Assembly (NCBI RefSeq): GCF_014645655.1
Contig: NZ_BMMD01000006.1
Span: forward strand, 1 to 64,000
Length of the DNA stretch: 64,000 nt
From: Agromyces bauzanensis
GTDB taxonomy: Bacteria; Actinomycetota; Actinomycetes; Actinomycetales; Microbacteriaceae
Direction of reading: 5' to 3'
Shown here: positions 25,805-32,448 of the stretch, piece after piece
Layout: every line of letters begins with the position of its first letter
Numbering within the stretch: the first letter of the stretch is position 1
Program-made: the position numbers and the translations under genes
The notes under the pieces: generated by a model
Told to the model about the DNA's origin: nothing
The model's input: the letters and a program-made list of their open reading frames with translations, nothing else
The model's database searches: none

Positions 25805-25833
25805 TTGCGTTGGGCATGCCCAACGAGTAGATT
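25805..25833 (+). promoter_or_regulatory. Predicted promoter of the regulator-ImmA cassette
   Basis: -35 TTGCGT at 25805-25810 and -10 TAGATT at 25828-25833, separated by exactly 17 bases. Operator site 3 fills the spacer and site 4 overlaps the -10 and start region, so the regulator would repress its own gene. Confidence 0.6.
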
Positions 25834-25905
25834 GAGCATGCCCAACGCTTGGGATGTCGAGCGACACAGAAAAGCGATACCAGACCTGTCCCGAGGGTGA
25901 TGGTG

Positions 25906-26337
25906 ATGCGAGACATGGATGAAGACGAGAGCAAAGCAGCCGCAGAGGACCTCGCGAAACGCCTCCGCCTCCTCCTCGACGTCGCGGTCGCTGAATCGGG
26001 ATCCGAGCCCACGTACGCGCAGATCGCCGCGTACCTCGAAGGGCGCGGGATCAACCTGTCGCGATCCCGCTGGACGTACATGGTGAACGGCCACCGATAC
26101 GTGCAGGACCGCGCGTTGTTCGACGGGCTCGCCGCCTACTTTGACGTGGACACCGAGTTCCTGATGGGCGCCGAAGGTGCGGAAGCTCCGGAGAGGGTGA
26201 GTGCACAGCTCGATCTCGTTCGCTCAATGCGCGCCGCTCGCGTGAAGTCGTACGCCGCTCGCACGCTCGGTGACATCTCGCCGAACGCGCTTGCGGCAAT
26301 CAGCAAGTTCCTCGACGAGGAGATCATGAGAACGTAG
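25906..26337 (+). CDS. XRE-type transcriptional regulator, likely element repressor
   Basis: 143 residues from the ATG at 25906, eight bases after GAGGG; in-frame ATGs at 25900 and 25915 are alternatives. The N-terminal helix-turn-helix region is TYAQIAAYLEGRGINLSRSR followed by WTYMVNGHRY, with a helical dimerisation part behind (FDGLAAYFDVDTEFLM, LAAISKFLDEEIMRT). It is encoded beside an ImmA-type protease. In ICEBs1, ImmR (repressor) and ImmA (its protease) form such a pair, so this is the probable operator-binding repressor. It probably autoregulates through sites 2-4. Confidence 0.8.
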   Translation: MRDMDEDESKAAAEDLAKRLRLLLDVAVAESGSEPTYAQIAAYLEGRGINLSRSRWTYMVNGHRYVQDRALFDGLAAYFDVDTEFLMGAEGAEAPERVSAQLDLVRSMRAARVKSYAARTLGDISPNALAAISKFLDEEIMRT

Positions 26338-26402
26338 CCAGCGGCGCGAATGCGCTGAGGGCGCCGGGAACCCTGCAACTGTCCCAACGGAGGTGACGAC
26401 CC

Positions 26403-26867
26403 GTGAACAGCGAGGCCGCCGTGTCAGCGGCATTCGACGCACTCGCCCTCGGGGACGTGTTCACCTTCGACGAGCTGGTGGGGGCCGTGCAGCGCCGGCG
26501 CCGTCGCCGGGTGCGAATCGTCGAACTCTCCGAACTCGGAGACCACGACGGGCTCTGCGCGATCTGGCTCAAGACCGACGCAGAAGATCTGGTACTCCAC
26601 GCGCACAGCGAATCGGTGTTGCATCGACAGCAATTCGTGCTGCACGAGCTCGCGCACATGATCTTCGATCACGGTGACGACGATGATCACGCGGAACCCG
26701 ACTTCCTTTTGCCGGACATCCCGCCCGAGACACGGCAACGCCTTCTCCGGCGACAGGACCTGAACACCGCCGACGAGATTTTGGCGGAATCCCTCGCCGA
26801 CCAGTTGGCCGCCGCGATCCGCGGCTCAGCCATGCACGAGTCGCGGTTCCTGGAGATCTTCGGGTGA
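26403..26867 (+). CDS. ImmA/IrrE-family metallopeptidase
   Basis: 154 residues, GTG start. The zinc-binding helix is LHELAHMIFDHGDD (HExxH, with a further His four residues on), and the third ligand is probably the Glu in DEILAESLADQLAAAI near residue 135. The N-terminal 70 residues form the short beta part usual for the family. ImmA proteins cleave their partner repressor and so switch on excision and transfer of mobile elements. The gene lies 65 bases after the repressor gene and overlaps the next gene by four bases (GTGA), so its activity may be tied to that membrane protein. Confidence 0.87.
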   Translation: MNSEAAVSAAFDALALGDVFTFDELVGAVQRRRRRRVRIVELSELGDHDGLCAIWLKTDAEDLVLHAHSESVLHRQQFVLHELAHMIFDHGDDDDHAEPDFLLPDIPPETRQRLLRRQDLNTADEILAESLADQLAAAIRGSAMHESRFLEIFG

Positions 26868-27880
26868 TTCCAGTCCTCGTCTCCGCGCTGATGTGGCTGC
26901 TGCTCGCATGCCTGCTCATTCTGCGCCGGGGACGTGGGGAGCGCAGCGTCACCTACGCGGCGCTCGTCATCGCGATCGCGATGACCCTGAACATCGACCC
27001 GATCTATGTCGCGCTCGACGGACTTGTCGGCACAGCCAACCTTGTGACCCTACTCGCCGATCTCGCCCTTACGGTCGGCGTGTTCTTCCTCGGTCGCGGC
27101 GTCATGAAGGCATCCGATCACCAGCCGCGATTCGCGCAGCTTGCACTCGGGACACCCGCGCTCGCGACCGCGCTGGTGAGTGCGGTCGTCGCATTCTTCC
27201 TCATCGATCGGGGCTCGACCACCACAACCTTCATGCTCGACCTCGGATATCAGCCGGCGGCGGCCGCCTACTCGGTGATTCACTTCGCCTACTACGCGAT
27301 CGTGCTCACGGCGATGGCAGTGCTCGCGGCACGGCAGCTGCGAGTCAACCGGGGCGTCCAACTTCTGCCCCCAGCCTCGCTCGTCCTCGGTAGCGCCTTC
27401 GGCTTCGCGCTCACCGCCGTCGTCATCACGATGGATGTCGCGCATGTGGCCGGCAATCTCGACCTGATGACCGCGGTCTCCGTCGCCTACAACCCGCTGT
27501 ACCTGTTGACGTTCCTTTTCCTCTGCTTCGGGTTCGCCGGACAACCAGTCGCACGAACCCTGCATGCACGGTCTCGGGAACGGGCAACGCGTGCGCTGGC
27601 GCGAGAGCTCGAGCCGCTGTGGGCCCGAGCAACCGCGGTGCGACCCGGTATAAGCCAGAGTGAGGATGCCCCATTCCACGCCGACGACGGCGAAACACTG
27701 CTGCACCGCCAGGTCGTTGAGATCCGCGATGCGATGATCGACACGCGGGTGTCGTTCGAGGTGAGCGATGACGAACGAGGGCTCGTCGAACGGGCCGAGC
27801 GGCATCTGCTCGGAGCGGGTCCGGGTACTGCTGCATGGGTGGCACACGGGCAACCAAGTGTCGGGTGGGGCAAGCGATGA
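26864..27880 (+). CDS. Seven-helix membrane protein, MAB_1171c/DUF6545 type
   Basis: 338 residues, GTG start overlapping the ImmA stop. Seven hydrophobic helices lie between 1 and about 225 (LVSALMWLLLACLLIL, VTYAALVIAIAM, LTVGVFFLG, LATALVSAVVAFFLI, YAIVLTAMAVLA, VLGSAFGFALTAVVI, LYLLTFLFLCFGF). A soluble cytoplasmic part of about 110 residues follows. I place it in the MAB_1171c-type 'putative transporter' family from its layout and its position behind ImmA; transport has not been shown. A receptor-like role, passing a signal to the ImmA-repressor pair, fits the context but is inference. Confidence 0.75.
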   Translation: MIPVLVSALMWLLLACLLILRRGRGERSVTYAALVIAIAMTLNIDPIYVALDGLVGTANLVTLLADLALTVGVFFLGRGVMKASDHQPRFAQLALGTPALATALVSAVVAFFLIDRGSTTTTFMLDLGYQPAAAAYSVIHFAYYAIVLTAMAVLAARQLRVNRGVQLLPPASLVLGSAFGFALTAVVITMDVAHVAGNLDLMTAVSVAYNPLYLLTFLFLCFGFAGQPVARTLHARSRERATRALARELEPLWARATAVRPGISQSEDAPFHADDGETLLHRQVVEIRDAMIDTRVSFEVSDDERGLVERAERHLLGAGPGTAAWVAHGQPSVGWGKR

Positions 27881-29025
27881 GCGTGAGGTGGGCAGTAGCG
27901 GGTGCGGTGGCCTCGGTCGGCGTCGCGCTTGGAGGCCTGGGCTTGGGTATCGCGAGGCGCCTTACCAGTCCTGTAGGCGGTCGACGGTACGACCTCATCA
28001 TTCGTGGGGTGGATGACTCGGGGGAGCGGCCGGTCGTTGCGCTCGACCGGACCCAGCAAACGGCAGCGCCCGGTCGCTACTGCCTTCTGCTCGAGAACGG
28101 GGGCTGGGTTCGGCTGTCGAGCGAAGTCGAGGATCTCGGTCCGGGGCTCGTGGGCCGCGGCGTGTTGGGCGAGACCCGCGCGGGTCTGCATGTCGGCGAA
28201 CGGGCGTCCTGTAGCGGCATCTACTTCTCGAGCCCGGAGGATGCCGGCCTCGAGGCATTGGACGTCGCTATCCCGACGGATGCCGGCCCGGCTCCCGCTT
28301 GGCTCATTCGCCCTCGAACTGGCTCATCGACGACGTGGGCCATCCACATTCACGGTCTCGGAAGCCCGCGGGCCGGCACGCTCCGCGGCGTGCAGGTCGC
28401 CGCCGAGACCGGACTCACGTCGCTCGTGGTGACCTACCGGAATGACGGCGAGGGCCCGACCACTGGTTCAGGACGGTCGACGCTCGGCGCCACCGAAGTC
28501 GACGACGTGCGGGCCGCCCTGCAGTACGCGCTCGCACATGGCGCGAGACAAGTCATTCTCTTCGGATGGTCGATGGGCGCGGCCATTGCGCTGCAACTCG
28601 CGGCAGAGCCCGGTCTTCGCGGTATCGTCGCCGGGCTCGTTCTCGAGTCACCAGTGCTCGACTGGCTCTCGACCATCAAGGCGAACTGCAAGCGGTCAGG
28701 CCTTCCCTCGTGGACCGGCGCGCTCGCTGTGCCGTGGCTCGACAACCGGCAGCTGTCACGCGTCACAGGTCTCGATGCGCCCGTCGGGCTGCGCAGCTTC
28801 GATTGGATCACGCGTGCCGATGAACTCGCCACCCCGACACTTATCCTCCACGGATCCGCTGATACTTCGGCGCCGATCGGTGTGGCGGCGCGCCTCCGAG
28901 ATCGCAGACCCGATCTCGTTCAGCTCGAGCGTTTTGATGCGGACCACACTATGACGTGGAACTCCGACCCCGAGCGTTGGCGGGCAACCGTGGCTACCGT
29001 GTTGGCGGAGCACATCGGACGGTGA
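27877..29025 (+). CDS. Membrane-anchored alpha/beta hydrolase
   Basis: 382 residues from the ATG at 27877, overlapping the upstream stop by four bases. An N-terminal membrane helix (about 5-25) precedes an extended beta-rich region and an alpha/beta hydrolase fold: WAIHIHGLGSPRAGT (oxyanion strand), nucleophile elbow ILFGWSMGAAIAL (G-x-S-x-G), acid in LILHGSADTSAP and catalytic His in FDADHTMTWNSD. All triad residues are present, so it should be an active serine hydrolase at the membrane. Its substrate could be a lipid, peptide or signal molecule. It completes the four-gene switch cassette. Confidence 0.8.
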   Translation: MSVRWAVAGAVASVGVALGGLGLGIARRLTSPVGGRRYDLIIRGVDDSGERPVVALDRTQQTAAPGRYCLLLENGGWVRLSSEVEDLGPGLVGRGVLGETRAGLHVGERASCSGIYFSSPEDAGLEALDVAIPTDAGPAPAWLIRPRTGSSTTWAIHIHGLGSPRAGTLRGVQVAAETGLTSLVVTYRNDGEGPTTGSGRSTLGATEVDDVRAALQYALAHGARQVILFGWSMGAAIALQLAAEPGLRGIVAGLVLESPVLDWLSTIKANCKRSGLPSWTGALAVPWLDNRQLSRVTGLDAPVGLRSFDWITRADELATPTLILHGSADTSAPIGVAARLRDRRPDLVQLERFDADHTMTWNSDPERWRATVATVLAEHIGR

Positions 29026-29356
29026 TCTGCCTCAGCCTGATGCTGCAGCTCGACGCACGGTTCTTTGACAATTGCAGGAAAAGGCAGCCCACGCTACTTC
29101 AGGGAGCGCGGCGATTCACCGTCTGCTTCTTCTTCGAGTTCGGGTAGCCCGGTCCACCGCAACCTATTGTCGGGGCGTCCGTATCGAGGCGGGGCGAAAG
29201 CCCACGTTGCCCGTGGATAAATCAGGCGTGTTCTTGGAGCGCGCCATGTGCGGTAGCGGTTGAAGTACGGCCTGTGCCCGTTGATGGATCCTCTAATCAA
29301 GCCGCACTCTGCCTGGCGGCTTCAGGCACCAGGCACCAGGCACCAGCGTTTCGCGC
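29026..29356. other. Intergenic region between convergent genes
   Basis: About 330 bases after the hydrolase gene, with no confident gene. It contains a short tandem repeat (29323-29346) just before the end of the NYN gene. No clear terminator hairpin was seen. Confidence 0.4.
29323..29346. repeat. Seven-base tandem repeat
   Basis: CAGGCAC is repeated three times followed by a partial copy (CAG). Slippage-prone; it lies outside coding sequence, about ten bases from the stop of the NYN gene. Confidence 0.7.
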
Positions 29357-30091
29357 TCAGTCGCCGTTCTTCTTTCTGTTCTGCACCTGCAGTCCCCCGG
29401 CGGGTCGGATCTCGACGACGAAGAGTTCCGTCGCTCGCATCAGATCGGAGAGTTTTGCGTAGCCCCAGTTACGTGAGTCGAAGTCGGGCTGTTGCTTCCT
29501 CATGAGCTGGCCCACCGTCGCAAGGTTCGCCCATCCGTCCTCTCCCGATGCGGTGGTGACACCAGTCCGTAGCCCGGATACGAGCTTGGTGTCGCTGCGC
29601 AGTTTTGGGGCCGGAACGCGCGTGAGTGCAGCAGGCGTGCTCTCCGCTGCCGGCTCGTCGAGCACGTCGAGGTAGGTGAATCGATCGCACGCGTTGCGGA
29701 ACGCTTCGGGCGTCTTCCGCTCTCCGAACCCATAGACGGTGACGCCTTCTTCGCGAATGCGGGATGCGAGACGGGTGAAGTCGCTGTCGGATGACACGAT
29801 GCAGAACCCGTGGAATCGACGCGTGTAGAGCAGGTCCATGGCGTCGATGATCAGTGCACTGTCGGTCGCGTTCTTGCCGATCGTGTTGGCAAATTGCTGC
29901 ATCGGCTGGATCACGTGCTCGCTGGCAACAAGCTTCCAACTGCTCAGGTTCGGCTTGGTCCAGTCGCCGTAGACCCGCTTGACCGAGGCAGTGCCGAAAC
30001 GTGCGACCTCGGTGAGAACTGCACCAATCTTTGAAGGCGGCACATTGTCGGCGTCGACAAGGACGGCGAGGAGGTCGTTCGGATGCACCAT
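29357..30091 (-). CDS. NYN-domain ribonuclease-like protein with LOTUS/OST-HTH domain
   Basis: 244 residues from the ATG at 30091. The NYN (PIN-like) domain spans about 1-140: LLAVLVDADNVPPSKIGAVL, KRVYGDWTKPNLSSWK, acidic residues in NATDSALIIDAMDLLY and FCIVSSDSDFTRLASRIREE. The C-terminal 75 residues (SGEDGWANLATVGQLMRKQQ, FDSRNWGYAKLSDLMRATEL) are a LOTUS/OST-HTH module that probably binds RNA. Together they predict a metal-dependent, RNA-guided or structure-specific nuclease. It lies between the switch cassette and the Hachiman genes, so a defence or RNA-control role is possible. Confidence 0.85.
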   Translation of the reverse strand: MVHPNDLLAVLVDADNVPPSKIGAVLTEVARFGTASVKRVYGDWTKPNLSSWKLVASEHVIQPMQQFANTIGKNATDSALIIDAMDLLYTRRFHGFCIVSSDSDFTRLASRIREEGVTVYGFGERKTPEAFRNACDRFTYLDVLDEPAAESTPAALTRVPAPKLRSDTKLVSGLRTGVTTASGEDGWANLATVGQLMRKQQPDFDSRNWGYAKLSDLMRATELFVVEIRPAGGLQVQNRKKNGD

Positions 30092-30537
30092 GCGACAAGC
30101 ATGCCAGTCAGCGCAAGGCACAATCGCCGACATCGCCCAGTGCCGGCCCAGCTCGGCCGTCCTCTATGCGCTCCAGCGGGAGCGCCTCCTCGAGCGTCTG
30201 AGCAGTCAGTTGGTCGACAGAGTACTGACGATCGCATCATCCGAGTAACGCGCGCAATTGCGCAACGGGGATGCTGCGCGCGCTCGGCTGGCCGCCGTCG
30301 TGGCCGACGCTCTGCGGCCGCCGTCACCGTCGCGACGACCGACGTCCGAGTCGCGGTGCCAAGGAACGGTACTTGGAAGCGAAGCAGCGCACCGACGTCA
30401 AGCGACTGCGTCGCCCGCCTCATGACTGGCCACCGAGGGTGGCACTCCTGGACGGGGAGGACGCCGTCGGCCTGAGCGGGCTTCGCCCGTTTGGGATCGC
30501 CAACTGCACTCTGCCTCGAACTCTCCGTCCCGACGGC
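30092..30537. other. Gap without a confident gene
   Basis: About 445 bases between two minus-strand genes. Long open frames run through it on both strands because of composition, but none shows coding character. The upstream region of the NYN gene should lie here; I could not pick a convincing promoter. Confidence 0.35.
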
Positions 30538-31326
30538 TTAGGTTGCACAGGGGTGGAAGGTGGCGCCGCGCAATCCTGCGGACCGGATCGCGGCGACCAG
30601 GTCGCGACGAACGAGCGTGTCTCGGAACGCCGAGCCGCCCGAGCCGTAGTACAGCTCGCTCTGGACGAGTGGGCTATCCGGCATCCGAGCGGGCTTCGGT
30701 GCGAAATCGGTCATTCTCTCGTGGAGTTTGAATCGCGAACAGGTGTCACACATCTCGCCCTGCGTTCGGTTCTCAACGAGCGGAACGATCTCGTCGATGG
30801 TCAACTGGACCACACGTTCCAGGGTCCGGCCCGATTTCGAAAGCACCGGCCGGCTGGCAACCCCGTACGGCGCGAACACCGAGGAGTGCGCTTCCGGGGT
30901 CACGAACCATGCGTCGTAGATCCAGAACATCTGCATGATCGAACGACGACCCCAGTCGGGCTCAGCGCGCATGCGGAGTGGAGCGGATTGGCAAAGGCCG
31001 ATATGACACACCGGGCAATGGCCGGCCTGGTCGTACGAGACCTCGAGATACGTATCCTCGGGCTGCGGATAACCGTGGTGCCATTGCGGCGAGAGGTGGC
31101 ACCACTCCGCGGCCGAGACCTCTCCACTGCTGAACTCGGCGGTGATCTGAAGTACCGACCGATGACCGAGACGGGTCGCCTCCGCCAAGAACTGCTCCCA
31201 ACGGTCCGAGCGGTCATCCAATTCGAATACCCAGAGCAGACCACGGAGCTCACCCTTCGCGAGCGGCAAGTACAGCTCCGCGCTTGGATCGCTCCGGCCC
31301 AGGCACAGTCGTCCACGGCGAATCAC
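30538..31326 (-). CDS. Unrecognised protein with two CxxC pairs
   Basis: 262 residues. Two cysteine pairs, HCPVCHIG (near residue 107) and MCDTCSRF (near 196), could bind a zinc ion, and there are many Trp and His residues (WCHLSPQWHHGYPQPED, MQMFWIYDAWFV). The start at 31326 is the first in frame; initiation further in is possible. It is divergent from hamA, 280 bases away. It might be a regulator or accessory of the defence genes or independent cargo; I do not recognise the family. Confidence 0.6.
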   Translation of the reverse strand: MIRRGRLCLGRSDPSAELYLPLAKGELRGLLWVFELDDRSDRWEQFLAEATRLGHRSVLQITAEFSSGEVSAAEWCHLSPQWHHGYPQPEDTYLEVSYDQAGHCPVCHIGLCQSAPLRMRAEPDWGRRSIMQMFWIYDAWFVTPEAHSSVFAPYGVASRPVLSKSGRTLERVVQLTIDEIVPLVENRTQGEMCDTCSRFKLHERMTDFAPKPARMPDSPLVQSELYYGSGGSAFRDTLVRRDLVAAIRSAGLRGATFHPCAT

Positions 31327-31605
31327 CCGACAACTCTGCCACTCGTCGACCCCGGCACTATTCCCCCGTTGCAGGCGCGCCCGATAGTGGGTCCGTCAGC
31401 GAGCGGCCCGCCCGACACAACAGCCCGATGTCTGCGCGGGACCACCACAGCGCACGAGGGTCGAAAATGTGGCAGCGACGACCAGACGCATCAAGAGCAG
31501 CGCATCGGAGCGAAGCTGCCGGCTTCTCGCTTGCAGCTCAATGCCCGGGACGCAATGGGCGTCGCGATATGGTCGGATCGACACGACGTCGGCAAGGGGA
31601 CCGAG

Positions 31606-32448
31606 ATGCCAGTGCTACAGGTGCGGGTTAGCCTTGTGCCCGGCTCCGTGGTAGTCGACGCTCTTTGCGCCGGGTACGAGACGGGGCATTGGCGAGCGGG
31701 CGCCCTAGTCGAGGACCTCTTTGATCGTCACCTGCTGACATTTGCGCTGAGTTATACCGAAGCACGGAGCGTAACGAGCGCAACGGCAATCCAGTCAGTG
31801 CGGGATGCTGCAGTGTCCGTCTATTCGACGGACAAGTACCAGCACCGTGGCGAGTTTGGTGAGCTGCTCCTTCACGCCGCTCTAGTTGACTTCTATGGCG
31901 CCGAACCGGCGGTTAGCAAGATCTACTACGAAGACTCATCAAACGATGTAGTCAAGGGCTTCGACAGCGTTCACGTTGTCGCGGAGCCCGACAATTCTCT
32001 CAAGATCTGGCTCGGAGAGGCCAAGTTTTATGCGGACTTGGATGGTGCAATCGCAAGTGCTCTCCTCGATATCGAGACGCATCTCGCGACAGATTTTCTG
32101 CGCAAGGAATTCGTCTTTATCACTCGCAAGGTCGACGACGAATGGCCGCTGGCGCAGGCATTCAAGGAGATGATTGTCCGCGCGAGGAGCCTCGACGAAA
32201 TCTCGAGCGCGATCGTGATGCCCGTCTTCCTGACCTACGACAGCGATGCCGTTAGCCAACATGATGTCGTAGGGGAGGACTATGTTGCTGCTTTGACCGT
32301 AGAGGTAACGGAGGCGCTGTCTTCGTTCGAGTCACGCCTGAAGAAGCCTCTGGAGGTCGAGATCCGACTCATTTTGGTACCACTGAAGTCGAAGGCCAAA
32401 CTCGTCGACCTCATGCATGCCAAGTTGCGAGCACTCCAGGGAATCTGA
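31606..32448 (+). CDS. hamA: Hachiman defence protein HamA (DUF1837)
   Basis: 280 residues from the ATG at 31606, which has AAGGGGA five bases upstream; the much longer open frame back to 30271 is non-coding and antisense to another gene. The DUF1837/HamA domain carries a PD-(D/E)XK-type site: HRGEFGELLLHAAL (Glu83/86), KGFDSVHVV (Asp120) and WLGEAKFY (Glu138, Lys140). HamA is the effector nuclease of Hachiman, held inactive by HamB until DNA damage or phage DNA is sensed. Its stop overlaps hamB by one base. GC is lower than in the element backbone, so it was probably acquired as a unit. Confidence 0.88.
   Translation: MPVLQVRVSLVPGSVVVDALCAGYETGHWRAGALVEDLFDRHLLTFALSYTEARSVTSATAIQSVRDAAVSVYSTDKYQHRGEFGELLLHAALVDFYGAEPAVSKIYYEDSSNDVVKGFDSVHVVAEPDNSLKIWLGEAKFYADLDGAIASALLDIETHLATDFLRKEFVFITRKVDDEWPLAQAFKEMIVRARSLDEISSAIVMPVFLTYDSDAVSQHDVVGEDYVAALTVEVTEALSSFESRLKKPLEVEIRLILVPLKSKAKLVDLMHAKLRALQGI

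Larger units (their letters stand above)
25741..25847. promoter_or_regulatory. Array of four palindromic operators in the divergent control region
   Basis: Four copies of a site of form GTTGRGCATGCYCAAC. Site 1 (25741-25758, CGTTGAGCATGCTCAACG) and site 3 (25808-25825, CGTTGGGCATGCCCAACG) are perfect palindromes. Site 2 (about 25788-25803) and site 4 (about 25831-25847) are near-perfect. Centres lie at 25749.5, 25794.5, 25816.5 and 25838.5, giving spacings of 45, 22 and 22 bases, about four and two helical turns. They lie between divergent genes and overlap both predicted promoters, the geometry of cooperative repression. The XRE-type protein encoded just to the right is the likely ligand. 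Confidence 0.85.

Noticed and set aside
25741-25847. Operator repeats considered as a CRISPR array or iterons
   Set aside because: Units are short perfect palindromes without unique spacers of constant length, no cas genes are present, and the position between divergent promoters fits operators better than an origin.
29127-29160. Sequence TTCGAGTTCGGG...CCACC resembling a tRNA T arm
   Set aside because: The stem does not pair and no acceptor strand matches; chance similarity.
30271-31605. N-terminal extension of hamA giving a 725-codon frame
   Set aside because: The extra 445 codons are antisense to the CxxC protein gene and unlike HamA; the ATG at 31606 has a good ribosome binding site and gives the normal length.
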